From: Variovorax atrisoli 110B
GTDB taxonomy: Bacteria > Pseudomonadota > Gammaproteobacteria > Burkholderiales > Burkholderiaceae_C
Reading direction: 5' to 3'
Length of the DNA stretch: 64,000 nt
Assembly (NCBI RefSeq): GCF_000382045.1
Contig: NZ_KB907463.1
Location: 1 to 64,000, forward strand
The position numbers and the translations under genes are program-made. Positions 17,750-26,740 of the stretch are shown piece by piece. Position 1 is the first letter of the stretch; each line of letters begins with the position of its first letter. The notes beneath the pieces were generated by a model. It made no database searches. It saw only the letters and a list, made by a program, of their open reading frames with translations, and was not told the origin of the DNA.

Positions 17750-18876
17750 CATGGCCGCGCCGGCCTTGCTGCGTCCTGGCGGTAGATCCACCGGAACATC
17801 GGCCCCACGATCAGCAGCACCGCCACCAGCCGGCAGACCTGGAAGGCCGTGACCACCGGCACGCCCAGCTGCAGCACCTTGGCGGTGATCGACATCTCCG
17901 CGATGCCGCCCGGCGAGGTGCCCAGGATCATCGTGGCCGGATGCAGCCCGGTCGCCCACGCCAGGAGCCAAGCCACCGCGGCGCAGAGCACCAGCATGCC
18001 GAAGGTGCCCAGCACCACCGATCCCAGCCAGCGCGGCGCCGTGTGCAGGAATTCGCGGCTGAAGCGCACGCCCAGGCTCACCGCGATGACCAGCTGCGCC
18101 GTGTTCGACATCCAGGCGGGCACGGCCGACAGCGACTGGCCGGCGATGGTGAAGCCCATCGCCACCAGCAGCGGCCCGATGAACCACGGGTTCGTTCGCT
18201 TCAGCGCGCGCATCGCCAGGGCGCCGACGCCGGTCGCCGCCGCCAGCAGCGCGAGGCCGCCGGGGTTCACCTCGCGCACGCCGGGCGGGTTGATCTCCAG
18301 CCCGTGCAGCCCGCTCCACTGCATCGCGAAAGGGATGGTCACCGTCACCACCACCAGCCGCAGGCTGTGCGCCGCGGCCACGAGGTCGGTGCGCGCGCCG
18401 GCCGATTCGGCCATCAGCGTCATCTCCGACGCGCCGCCGATGGCGCCCGAGAAGTAAGTCGTGGCTCTCATGGACTTCGCCGGCACATGCGGCATGCGCT
18501 TCGCATGCATCGCGTGCAGCCAGCGGCCGAAGCCCACGCCCAGCAGCAGCGCCCAGGCGATCGCCAGCACGATCGCCCACCACACGCTGGCCACCAGCCC
18601 GACGACGTGCGGCGTGAAGTAGAGCCCCAGCGCCGTGCCGATGGTCCACTGCCCCAGGTTGCGCAGCGGCGTGAAGCTCGCGGTGGGCGCGCCCGCGATC
18701 GAGGCCAGCGACACCGCCAGCAGCGGGCCGATCATCCAGGGCAGCGGGGTGCGCAGCGCGAGGCAGACGCCCGCGGCAGCGAGCGCGAGCAGCAGCGTGG
18801 CCAGCACGCGAACGGGATATCGGGAAAGCACGGACCGGAAGAAGGGACGACAGGGAAAAGCGGCGAAGGACGGCAC
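17749..18876 (-). CDS. AbrB-duplication family membrane protein
   Basis: 375 residues with about ten hydrophobic segments arranged as two repeats. The duplicated signature is visible as LPWMIGPLLAVSLASI near the start and NPWFIGPLLVAMGF in the middle, and as TYFSGAIGGASEMTLMAES and ILGTSPGGIAEMSITAKVL (repeat ends). This is the AbrB_dup family (named ammonia monooxygenase or AbrB-like in databases); the names are historical and no DNA-binding or AMO activity is implied. The fold suggests a transporter of unknown substrate. The gene is divergent from the ChaN-type lipoprotein gene and ends in a shared terminator. Confidence 0.83.
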   Translation of the reverse strand: MPSFAAFPCRPFFRSVLSRYPVRVLATLLLALAAAGVCLALRTPLPWMIGPLLAVSLASIAGAPTASFTPLRNLGQWTIGTALGLYFTPHVVGLVASVWWAIVLAIAWALLLGVGFGRWLHAMHAKRMPHVPAKSMRATTYFSGAIGGASEMTLMAESAGARTDLVAAAHSLRLVVVTVTIPFAMQWSGLHGLEINPPGVREVNPGGLALLAAATGVGALAMRALKRTNPWFIGPLLVAMGFTIAGQSLSAVPAWMSNTAQLVIAVSLGVRFSREFLHTAPRWLGSVVLGTFGMLVLCAAVAWLLAWATGLHPATMILGTSPGGIAEMSITAKVLQLGVPVVTAFQVCRLVAVLLIVGPMFRWIYRQDAARPARP

Positions 18877-18909
18877 CGCATGCGTGTGCCGAGGGCATAG
18901 TATGGCGCG

Positions 18910-19812
18910 ATGCCTCTTCCGTACCGGCCCGCCCGGGCTTACCGGCTCCCGCTGCTGCTCCCTCTCCTGGCCGCCGTCGCGCTCGCGGGCTGCTCGGCGT
19001 TCTCGTCACTCACGGCAACGGGTGCCGATGCGCCCGACGCCCCCGTCGCGCGCCGCGTGGCCGCCCTGCAGCCGCTCGATGCCCTGCTGATCGGCGAGCA
19101 GCACGATGCGCCGGAGCACCATGTCATCGAGCGCGAGACGGTCGAGGCGCTGGCCGCGCGCGGCCACCTCGCCGCGCTGGCGCTGGAGATGGCCGAGGAA
19201 GGGCGCAGCACCGCGCAGCTCGGGCCCGCCGCCACCGAGGCGCAGGTGCAGGCCGCGCTCGACTGGAGCGACAAGGCCTGGCCCTGGGCCAGCTACGGCC
19301 CCGCCGTGATGGCCGCCGTGCGCGCCGGCGTGCCTGTGGTCGGCGCCAACCTGCCGCGCTCGCGCATGAAGAACGCGATGGCCGACGTCTCGCTCGACGT
19401 GCAGCTCAACGGCGAGGCCTTCAGCGCGCAGCAGGAGGCGGTGCGCGAGGGCCATTGCCGGATGCTTCCCGAATCCCAGATCGTTCCCATGACGCGCATC
19501 CAGGTGGGCCGCGACCGCGCGATGGCGCAGGCCATCGTCAAGGCGCGGAAGCCGGGCCAGACCGTGGTGCTGATCGCCGGCGCCGGCCACGTGGTGCGCA
19601 CGCTCGGCGTGCCGCAGCACCTGCCCGACGACGTGAAGATCGCCACCGTGCGGCTGCTGGCTGCGCCGGCCTCTGCCGCCGGCCCCGAGACCAGCCCTCA
19701 GACCGGCCCCCAGACCGGCGACTACGACCGCATCTGGCGCACACCGCCGCTGCCCGAGAAGGACTACTGCGCCGAGTTCAAGCGCCAGGCCAGACCGCAG
19801 CCCAGGACCTGA
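18910..19812 (+). CDS. ChaN family (haem-binding uptake) lipoprotein
   Basis: 300 residues. A lipoprotein signal (LPLLLPLLAAVALAGC, Cys about 27) places it in the envelope. The ChaN/haem-binding-uptake domain opens with DALLIGEQHDAPEHH and includes ALALEMAEEGRS and, near the end, VVLIAGAGHVVRTLGVP. In ChaN proteins a pair of chains binds two haem groups; the related PhuW is linked to haem uptake. No haem transport genes are near. A -10-like CATAGT at 18896-18901 lies 8 bp before the ATG without a Shine-Dalgarno, as for two other genes here. The C terminus has a Gln/Thr/Pro-rich spacer (ETSPQTGPQTG). Confidence 0.85.
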   Translation: MPLPYRPARAYRLPLLLPLLAAVALAGCSAFSSLTATGADAPDAPVARRVAALQPLDALLIGEQHDAPEHHVIERETVEALAARGHLAALALEMAEEGRSTAQLGPAATEAQVQAALDWSDKAWPWASYGPAVMAAVRAGVPVVGANLPRSRMKNAMADVSLDVQLNGEAFSAQQEAVREGHCRMLPESQIVPMTRIQVGRDRAMAQAIVKARKPGQTVVLIAGAGHVVRTLGVPQHLPDDVKIATVRLLAAPASAAGPETSPQTGPQTGDYDRIWRTPPLPEKDYCAEFKRQARPQPRT

Positions 19813-19830
19813 GCCGAGCTGAAAAGAAAA

Positions 19831-19861
19831 ACGCCGCCGGCCCGAAGGCCCGCGGCGTTTT
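19831..19861. terminator. Bidirectional terminator between convergent genes
   Basis: The stem ACGCCGCCGGCC / GGCCCGCGGCGT has one mismatch, loop CGAA, and is flanked by A-rich sequence on the left and TTTT on the right. It therefore has a T-tract on both strands. It separates the ChaN gene from the leftward giant repeat-protein gene. Confidence 0.85.
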
Positions 19862-19885
19862 CTGTCGCCCTGGGAACGGCGCAGC

Positions 19886-22800
19886 TCAGCGTGAGCTGAT
19901 CGTCGAGACCGCCGAATTGCCCGTCGCCGAGGCGGTGATCTGGTTGCCGGTGGTGCGCAGCGTGCTGTTGCCCACCGGGCCGGAGATGCCGACGCCGAAG
20001 TTCACGCTGGTCACCGTGGCCGTCACCGCGCCGGTGTTGACCTGGTAGTTGCCGATGGCGGCGCTCGGCGCACCGGTGTTCAGCGCCGTCTGCGTCACGC
20101 GGTTGGTCGCGCTGTTGCCGAAGGCCTGCGCGGCCAGCGTGTTGCCGGTGACGCCGGCCGTGCTGTTCGGCACGCCCCCGACGGTGCCGTTGAGCGCCAC
20201 CTGGTAGCTGGTGCCCGTGCTGGCGGCCGTCACCGTGCCCGCGTTGTTCTGGCTGTTGAGGATCGCAGCGCTCGCGCCGACATTCAGCGCCAGCGGAGCG
20301 CCGACCAGGCTCGACGTGCCCGCCGCGGCCGCGCCGCCGTAGCTGCTGCCCGCGCCCGATTCCAGCACGTTGGTCGCCGCGTTGCCGCGCGCCAGCGCCG
20401 CCGTGGTGTTGCCGTCGAGCGAGACGCTGCTGCCGTTGAGCGGCATCACGCCCGACAGCGTGGCGTTGGCCACCGTGTTCGACGTCGCCGTCACGCCCGC
20501 GGTGCTGCCCTGCACGTTGAGGATGCCGGCGCTCGCGCCCTGCGTGGCGCTGCTCGCAACGGTGGCCGTGTTGGTCGCGCGATTGGCGGTCGCTTCGGCG
20601 AAGGTGCTGTTGCCCGAGATCGTGAGCGCGCCGTTGGCCAGCGTGGTCGTGGGCGCGGCGTTGTCGTCGTTGTGGATCGAGGTGGCGGCCGTGCTGCTCA
20701 CGGTCGATGCGGCTGTCTGGCGGTTCGACAGCACATGGTCGCCGCTGGCCGTGATGTTGCCGGAGCCGCCGATCTCGCCGAGCGTCGCCGAGCCCGTAGC
20801 GCCCGCCGGCTGGGTGTTGACCGCGCTCACGCTCAGCGTGTTGGCCGCGTCGTTCATCACGCCCAGCGCGGCGTTGCCGTTGCCCGAGAGCCGCACGGTC
20901 GAGCCGGTGGAGCCGGCCGGCGCGAAGACCTCGAGCGTGGACGAGGCAGTCACCGCCGCGGTGCCCGACTGGCTCGACTGCAGCGCACTGCGCGCGCCCA
21001 CGTTCGAGCCCGCCAGCGTCACGCTGTTGAGCGCGGTGTTGCCCACGGCCTTGGCGCTCTGGCTGTTGTTCGTCACGCCGAGCGTCGAGGCATTGACGCT
21101 GGACAGCGGCGCGGAGTCGATGCCGATGCTGCCGGTGGCGGTGGCCGACACCGCACCGGCGCCGACCTGCACGTTGGCCAGCGCATGGTCGGCCGAGGCC
21201 GCCACGGACGAAGCCGTCCCGCCGGTGGCGGTCGCCGATGCCGGCAGCCCTCCGACGATGGCGCCGCCCTTCACGTCGATGCTGTTGGTCGCGGCGCTGC
21301 CGGTGGCTGCGGCGGTGGTGACGTTGCCGTCCAGCGTGGCGCTGCTGCCGGCCAGCGCGGTCGGCCCGGTCAGTGTGAGCCTGGTCGCGTTGTTGGCATT
21401 GGCGGTCACGGCCGCGCTGCTGTCCTGCGCGTTCAGCACCGCAGTCTTGGCCGACTGCGATGCGCCGCCGGCCAGCGAGGCTGCGTTGGTCGCGCGGTTG
21501 GCCGCCGCTTCCGAATACGTGGTGTTGCCCGAAGCGGTGAAGCTGCTGCTGGCCAGGCCTGCGTTGCCGAGCACCAGGCGGTCCTCGTTGTAGATCGCGG
21601 TGTCGGCGGTGCTGGTGACCGAAGCGCCGGCCGATTGGCGGTTCACCAGGACCTGGTCGCCCGCCGCGATGGTGTTGCCCGGCAGCGGTCCCTGGCCGAT
21701 GAGCGCCGGCGCCGGCAGCGCGCTCGACGTACCACCCGCGACGCCGAGCTTGTTGTCCACGTCGTTGATCACGCCCAGCGCCGTGTTGGCGTTGTTCGAC
21801 AGCTTCACCGAAGAGCCCGACACCGAGGCCGGCGCGAAGGCCTGCATGAAGGAGCGCGCCTCCAGCGCCGCCGCGCTGCCCTGCGAGGACATCAGCGCGG
21901 AACGGGCCGACACGTCGGTGGCCGCGAGCGCGATGGCGTTGCTGCCGGTGTTGGCGACGGCCTTCGCGCTCTGCGTGTTGTTCGAAGCGCTCAGCGTCGA
22001 ACCCGCGATGACCGCACCCGGCGCCGTGTCCACGCCGAAGGCTGCCGCCACCTTGGAAGAGATGGTCGGGCTGGTCACCAGCTGGATGTTCGAGAGCGCA
22101 TGGTCGGCCACCGCGCCCGCAATACCCCCGACGCTGGTCGCGCCGGCCAGCGGCAGTCCGTTGGCCAGGGCGATGGTGTTGCCCTTCACGTCGATGCGGT
22201 TGGCCGCGGCGTTGCCGGTGGCAGAGCCGCCGGCGGAGTTGCCGTCCACCGTGACCTGCGAGCCCACGATGCTCGCGCCGCCCAGCACGACCTGCACGCC
22301 GTCCTTGTTGGTCAGCAGCGCGCCTTCCTGGCCGGTGAGCGAGCTCACTGCCGCGCTGGTCAGCTGCAGGTTCTGCACCGCAGTGGTGGTGGCGACGCCG
22401 ACAGCATCGACGGCCACGCCGCTGTTCGCGCTGTTGCTGGTCGCACCGGCCAGCGTCGCGTTGCCAGTGGCATCGATCCTGGAATTGCCGACCGCGCCGC
22501 CGACCGAGATGTTGACCTCGGGCCCGCCGCTGCGCTGCGCCGATACGGAGCCCTGGCCCGACTGCGCGTTCTGCACGCTGAAGGCCGCGTTGGTGGCGAG
22601 CGTGTTGCCGGTGAGCGTCGCGCCCGACAGCGACAAGCCGGAGGTGTCGATGTTGTTGCCCGTCACCTTCACCGTGTTGCCGGTGGCGCGGCTGCCGTAG
22701 GCCAGCGCCTCGGCCGTGTTGCCCGAGCTGGTGACCGAGCCGTCGGCCAGCGTGCCCGTGACCGTGTTGCGCGCCACGACGCCGCCGGCCGCGATGGCCG

Positions 22801-25213
22801 AGACGCCGGTGCCCGCGCCCGCCACCGCCTGCGTGTTGGTGACGTTGGCCACCGAGGCATTCGCGCCGCTGACGTTGTTGAGGTTCAGCGTCACGCCGCT
22901 GGCCGCGTCGTTGCCGTAGGCCGCGGCGACGAAGGCGTTGCCGCTGTTCGCCACGCTCGCGGCGGAGACGTTGCCGGCCACCGCGGCCGCAAAGGTGTTG
23001 GGCCCGGCGGCTGTGGAATCGACGTTCGCCTGCACCGACTGGTCGTTCAGCACGCCGTAGGCGGCGCTCACCGTCGGCAGCGCGCCGGCCGCGTTGCTGA
23101 AGGGCAGACCGCTGAGCGCATCGACGGTGACGCTGGATGCCGGCGTGATGCCCAGGCCGGGCGCAGCCGCCACGTTGCCCGCGTTCACGCCGAGGGTGTT
23201 GGTGGCCGAGTTGCCGTAGGAGATGGCACGCTGCAGGTTGTCGGTGAGCGAGGCCGAGCCGCCCGCGAGGTTGCCGTTCACCGTCAGCCGCGCCTCGGGG
23301 TTCGAGAGCCCCGCGCCGACGGCGGAGTTCGCGTCGTTCATCTGCACGCTCGCGATGCCCGCGCCAGTGCCCACCGAGTTGCCCGAGAGCGTGAGCGTGT
23401 TGGTGGCGCCGTTGCCCAGCGCCACGGCTTCCTGCCGGTTGCCGTCCAGCGACAGCGTGCTGTTGCCCACCGCCGCACCGCCGCCGTTGGCGGTCAGCCA
23501 GATCTGCGAGCCGATGTTCACGGCCGCGACGCCACCGATGCCGCCTGCATAGTTGCCCTGCAGGTTGGTGAGCGTGGCCGAGCCGCTGGCGGACACGCGT
23601 CCGTCGGAGTTGGTGCCGCCCGTGAGCGTGGCGTTGCCGGTTCCCAGCGCCACCGTGCCGGCCTGCAGCGCGAGGCTCTGGGTGATCTGGTTGCCCTGCG
23701 CGCTGGCCGCCGAGGTGTTGTCGGAAACACTGACCGAGCTGCCCGTGGTCTGGCCCGTGCCGGGCGACTCACCCGTCTGCGCCGCGATGACCGAAGGCAG
23801 CAGCAGCGCGCTGACCGGTGCATTCAAGTTGGCCTGCTGGTTCGACACCGCGGTGGTGCCGGTGAATGAGGCCGCGTTCTTTCCGGTGGCGATGCTGCTG
23901 GAGGCCGTGTTGCCGGCGACGGTGGCCGTGATGCTGTTGTCCGCCAGCGTGACCGCGCTGTTCTTGCTCGACTGCACGCCGGCCAGGATCTGCGCACCCA
24001 TGGTCTGCGCCACGGTCGTCACGCCGAGGTTGCCCTGGCTGTTGACGATGGCCAGGTCGCTGTTGACGTTGCTGGTCACGCCCGCGCCGTTGTGGATGCT
24101 GTTGTTGGCCGCCGTGGCCGCGGTGCCGCTGCCCGCGACGCTCACGTCGTCGACCACGATGCGGTTGCCCGCCACGCCGGCCGTGGCGCCCAGCGCCTCG
24201 TTGCCCGTGGCCGCGCTGGAGATCGCGTTGCCCTGCACCGACAGCGACCCCTGCAGCACGTTCGAGCCGCCCGCGGGCGCGCCGCTGACGATGCCCAAGA
24301 CCACCGAGCCGATGTTGGTGGCCGAGCGTGTAGCCAGGATGCCGTTGCCGTTCGCCTGCAGGTTCGCGACCACCGCCGAGCCGGCGAAGGTCGGCGCGCC
24401 GCCCGACTGGATCTCGGCCGTGCTGCTGGCGCTGTTGGCCTTGAGCACGGCGGAGATCGAATTGCGCTCCAGCGACGCGGTGGTGGTCAGCGTGTTGCCC
24501 GCGTTCGCGGTCAACATCAGGTCGACCGTGTTGCCCAGCACCGTCGCGCTGGAGCCCGTGCCGGTGGCCGACTGCAGCGAGGTGACGACGATGTTGCCCT
24601 TGGCGTCGAAGAGCGGCGCACCCGCCGGGTAGGTCAGCACCGAGGTGCCGGCCTGCGCCGGCGCGGCGACGGCCGCCGCGCCCGAGATCACCGAGCTGCC
24701 GCTGTTGAGCGTGGTCGTGGCCGAGATGGTGTTGTCTGCGTTCACCACGCTGCCCGACTGCAGCGTGCTTGACTCGGAGGCCAGCTTGCTGCCGGTCACG
24801 CTGCTGCCGATGACGCCGGTGTTGGTCGCCACGCCGAGCGTGGCCGCGTTGTTCACCGGCAGGCCGGGTGCGGCCTGGATGCCGTTGCCGAAGCTGTTGC
24901 CGGTGGCGGTCGCGCCGATCAGGTTGCCGCTGGTGCTCACCGCCACCGGGTTCGGATTCGACGGCGTGCCGGTGGAGGTCGTGCCCACCGTAGCGCCGGT
25001 GATGGTGGCATTGACGTTGGCCGAGTTGGTGGTGCCCGCATTCACCGAGGGCGTGCCGGTGGCGGTGCCGTTGTAGGCGGCGTCCACCGAAGTCTCCGCG
25101 GCCTGCGCGCCGGAGGCCGCGGCGATCAGCGCCATCGCGACTGCGGTGCCGATGCTGCTGCGGCTGAACATGGGCGCGCGTGCGGCCCGGCTCTGGATCT
25201 TGCGTGCTTTCAT
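19886..25213 (-). CDS. Giant secreted repeat protein, HfaD/curli-like matrix or anchor candidate
   Basis: 1775 residues from the ATG at 25213, preceded by GAGGAG 7 bp upstream. A long signal peptide (GTAVAMALIAAASGAQA) is cleaved near residue 40. The mature chain is dominated by Ala, Gly, Ser, Thr, Asn and Val; I saw no cysteine and one tryptophan. Two short motifs alternate through it: type A xNxQxxxxxVxA (LNVQGSTAGVTA, LNSQNNAGTVTA, NYQVNTGAVTA) and type B xGNxxxAxAxGNxAxN (DGNTTAALARGNAATN, TGNTLAAQAFGNSATN). A 306-residue unit is tandemly duplicated at about 20400-22250. The end lacks a beta-barrel, so it is not an autotransporter. It follows a CsgG/HfaB-type gene and a small secreted-protein gene. 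Export by that protein and assembly as a beta-solenoid or amyloid-like surface layer is inference. Confidence 0.75.
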   Translation of the reverse strand: MKARKIQSRAARAPMFSRSSIGTAVAMALIAAASGAQAAETSVDAAYNGTATGTPSVNAGTTNSANVNATITGATVGTTSTGTPSNPNPVAVSTSGNLIGATATGNSFGNGIQAAPGLPVNNAATLGVATNTGVIGSSVTGSKLASESSTLQSGSVVNADNTISATTTLNSGSSVISGAAAVAAPAQAGTSVLTYPAGAPLFDAKGNIVVTSLQSATGTGSSATVLGNTVDLMLTANAGNTLTTTASLERNSISAVLKANSASSTAEIQSGGAPTFAGSAVVANLQANGNGILATRSATNIGSVVLGIVSGAPAGGSNVLQGSLSVQGNAISSAATGNEALGATAGVAGNRIVVDDVSVAGSGTAATAANNSIHNGAGVTSNVNSDLAIVNSQGNLGVTTVAQTMGAQILAGVQSSKNSAVTLADNSITATVAGNTASSSIATGKNAASFTGTTAVSNQQANLNAPVSALLLPSVIAAQTGESPGTGQTTGSSVSVSDNTSAASAQGNQITQSLALQAGTVALGTGNATLTGGTNSDGRVSASGSATLTNLQGNYAGGIGGVAAVNIGSQIWLTANGGGAAVGNSTLSLDGNRQEAVALGNGATNTLTLSGNSVGTGAGIASVQMNDANSAVGAGLSNPEARLTVNGNLAGGSASLTDNLQRAISYGNSATNTLGVNAGNVAAAPGLGITPASSVTVDALSGLPFSNAAGALPTVSAAYGVLNDQSVQANVDSTAAGPNTFAAAVAGNVSAASVANSGNAFVAAAYGNDAASGVTLNLNNVSGANASVANVTNTQAVAGAGTGVSAIAAGGVVARNTVTGTLADGSVTSSGNTAEALAYGSRATGNTVKVTGNNIDTSGLSLSGATLTGNTLATNAAFSVQNAQSGQGSVSAQRSGGPEVNISVGGAVGNSRIDATGNATLAGATSNSANSGVAVDAVGVATTTAVQNLQLTSAAVSSLTGQEGALLTNKDGVQVVLGGASIVGSQVTVDGNSAGGSATGNAAANRIDVKGNTIALANGLPLAGATSVGGIAGAVADHALSNIQLVTSPTISSKVAAAFGVDTAPGAVIAGSTLSASNNTQSAKAVANTGSNAIALAATDVSARSALMSSQGSAAALEARSFMQAFAPASVSGSSVKLSNNANTALGVINDVDNKLGVAGGTSSALPAPALIGQGPLPGNTIAAGDQVLVNRQSAGASVTSTADTAIYNEDRLVLGNAGLASSSFTASGNTTYSEAAANRATNAASLAGGASQSAKTAVLNAQDSSAAVTANANNATRLTLTGPTALAGSSATLDGNVTTAAATGSAATNSIDVKGGAIVGGLPASATATGGTASSVAASADHALANVQVGAGAVSATATGSIGIDSAPLSSVNASTLGVTNNSQSAKAVGNTALNSVTLAGSNVGARSALQSSQSGTAAVTASSTLEVFAPAGSTGSTVRLSGNGNAALGVMNDAANTLSVSAVNTQPAGATGSATLGEIGGSGNITASGDHVLSNRQTAASTVSSTAATSIHNDDNAAPTTTLANGALTISGNSTFAEATANRATNTATVASSATQGASAGILNVQGSTAGVTATSNTVANATLSGVMPLNGSSVSLDGNTTAALARGNAATNVLESGAGSSYGGAAAAGTSSLVGAPLALNVGASAAILNSQNNAGTVTAASTGTSYQVALNGTVGGVPNSTAGVTGNTLAAQAFGNSATNRVTQTALNTGAPSAAIGNYQVNTGAVTATVTSVNFGVGISGPVGNSTLRTTGNQITASATGNSAVSTISSR

Positions 25214-25293
25214 GTCGTGACTCCTCGGATGTTGGATGCGTCTGGCTTGGAAAACGGGTGGATGCGCGATGCGTGGATCGCGCCGGGAGCCGG

Positions 25294-26727
25294 TCAGTCG
25301 CCCTTGACGGCGCCGTCGGCAGAAGAAGAAGCGGAAGAAGCTGAAGGGGACGAAGGCGCTGCGCCGCCGACGACCGGGCTGCCGATGCGCAGCTTGGCGA
25401 TCTCCTGCAGGCCCGGGCCGTCGCGGTGGATCGAGGTGTCGGCCGCGTCGGGCCGCCAGGTGATGCTGATCGCGCCGGGCGCCACGCCGCGATTGGCCAG
25501 CGCCGAGGTGACGGCCGCGATGCGCTGGTCGGTGAGCTCGTCGCGCTTGCGGGCGTCCCAGTTCTCGGTGTCGCGCGCCACCAGCACGATGTCGGTCGTG
25601 CCCTTCTTGGCAGCGCCGGCGATCTGGTCGATGAGCGCGAGCGAGCTGCCGCCCAGCGTGGTCGCGCCGAAGTCGAAGGGCACCTGCGTCGCCGTGCCCG
25701 TGAGGCGCGCACCGCCCGCACCGCCCGCACCGCCGGCATTGACCGCCACGCTGCCCTGCGCCACCGGCGAGGTGACGGCCGCGCCGCCCGTCGCGGCATC
25801 GCCCGGGTTGTCGACCTTGCGCAGCTCTGCCGCGGGCGTGAGCGGAATGGGCTCGCCGCCTCCGGGGCGCATCGTCATGCAGGGCCGGTGGTCGACCTGC
25901 GTGACGGCGGCCATGAGGCGCACCACGCCCTCTTCCAATGCGGCGCGCACACCCATCTGCACGGGCTCCTGCCCCTTGGCGCCGATGTCGACGTCGTACA
26001 GCTTGCTGCCGAAGAAGCGGAACACGTTCAGCCCCACTTCGTAGCCGTTGAACTGCTTGGTGAGGCTCACGGTGCGCACCACCATCAGCGACTTGGTGTC
26101 GACGATGCGCAGGTCGATGCTCACCGACTGGCTGAAGGTGCGCGCCTTCACGCCCACCTGGTTCACGCCGAACTCCGCGCCGCCGGAGTTGATGTTGTAG
26201 TTGAGCTCGGTGATGCCGCCCACGATGAAGTAGTCGGACTTGTTGATGGTGCCGCCGAAGTACGGCAGCCACGGCACGTTCTGCCCGCCGTTGGGTCCGC
26301 CGAGCTGGTGCGTGCGGCCGTCGCCGAGCTGGCGCCGGTCGGCGTACGCGAGCTCGCGCTCTGCGATCACCGGGTCGAAGCGCTCGGCGATGCTCACCGC
26401 GCCGCCGAGCTTGCCGAGCGCCGAATACACCATCAGCGCGCCACCCTGCGTGATGGCGTTGCCTTCGTTGATGCTGTACTTGCCGGTGTAGTCCTTCACG
26501 TCGCCCACGCCGATGATCACCGGCGGGCGCCGCGTGGCGGCGATGTGGTCGGCGTAGCAGGCGAGCACCGCCTCCATCGGCGTGACGTTGTCGCGCACCG
26601 AGGGCCCGAGCACCACCGGAGCCTCGTTCGGTGCGAAGCGCTGCTGCGGCGCGGAGACGCAGCCCGCGAGCGCCAGCGTGGCGACGGCTGCTGCAAGAAC
26701 GAATGCGCGGCGGATGCGATGCTGCAT
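25294..26727 (-). CDS. CsgG/HfaB-type outer-membrane secretion lipoprotein
   Basis: 477 residues. Signal and lipobox VATLALAGC make it a lipoprotein. The CsgG-like domain (about 50-300) shows PPVIIGVGDVKDYTGKY, ITQGGALMVYSALGKLG, SDYFIVGGITELNYNINSG and FSQSVSIDLRIVDT, with the FFGSKLYDVDIG segment after it. These resemble HfaB of Caulobacter holdfast anchoring and CsgG, the nonameric curli export channel. A C-terminal extension beyond the CsgG core (about 345-460) reads VPFDFGATTLGGSSLALIDQ and RDELTDQRIAAVTSALANRG, an OmpA/MotB-like arrangement that could bind peptidoglycan. It begins 13 bp after the small secreted protein gene and ends 80 bp before the giant gene. Role as the export pore for both is inferred from the family. 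Confidence 0.85.
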   Translation of the reverse strand: MQHRIRRAFVLAAAVATLALAGCVSAPQQRFAPNEAPVVLGPSVRDNVTPMEAVLACYADHIAATRRPPVIIGVGDVKDYTGKYSINEGNAITQGGALMVYSALGKLGGAVSIAERFDPVIAERELAYADRRQLGDGRTHQLGGPNGGQNVPWLPYFGGTINKSDYFIVGGITELNYNINSGGAEFGVNQVGVKARTFSQSVSIDLRIVDTKSLMVVRTVSLTKQFNGYEVGLNVFRFFGSKLYDVDIGAKGQEPVQMGVRAALEEGVVRLMAAVTQVDHRPCMTMRPGGGEPIPLTPAAELRKVDNPGDAATGGAAVTSPVAQGSVAVNAGGAGGAGGARLTGTATQVPFDFGATTLGGSSLALIDQIAGAAKKGTTDIVLVARDTENWDARKRDELTDQRIAAVTSALANRGVAPGAISITWRPDAADTSIHRDGPGLQEIAKLRIGSPVVGGAAPSSPSASSASSSADGAVKGD

Positions 26728-26740
26728 GACTCGCTCCCGC

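Noticed and set aside
17749-18876. AbrB-type protein as a transcriptional regulator or ammonia monooxygenase
   Set aside because: It is an integral membrane protein with a duplicated hydrophobic plan; both names come from old database labels.
20672-23869. Long plus-strand frames over the giant repeat gene
   Set aside because: They are antisense to a clear secreted repeat protein and have no signal, motif or ribosome site; the repeats on the coding strand create long open antisense frames.
19886-25200. Short-period repeats as a CRISPR array
   Set aside because: The repeats are in-frame protein motifs that vary at synonymous and other sites, with no constant repeat plus unique spacers and no cas genes.
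19886-25213. Giant protein as an autotransporter or trimeric (YadA-like) adhesin
   Set aside because: The C terminus has no beta-barrel or aromatic end and no coiled-coil stalk; the adjacent CsgG/HfaB-type channel gives a better export route.
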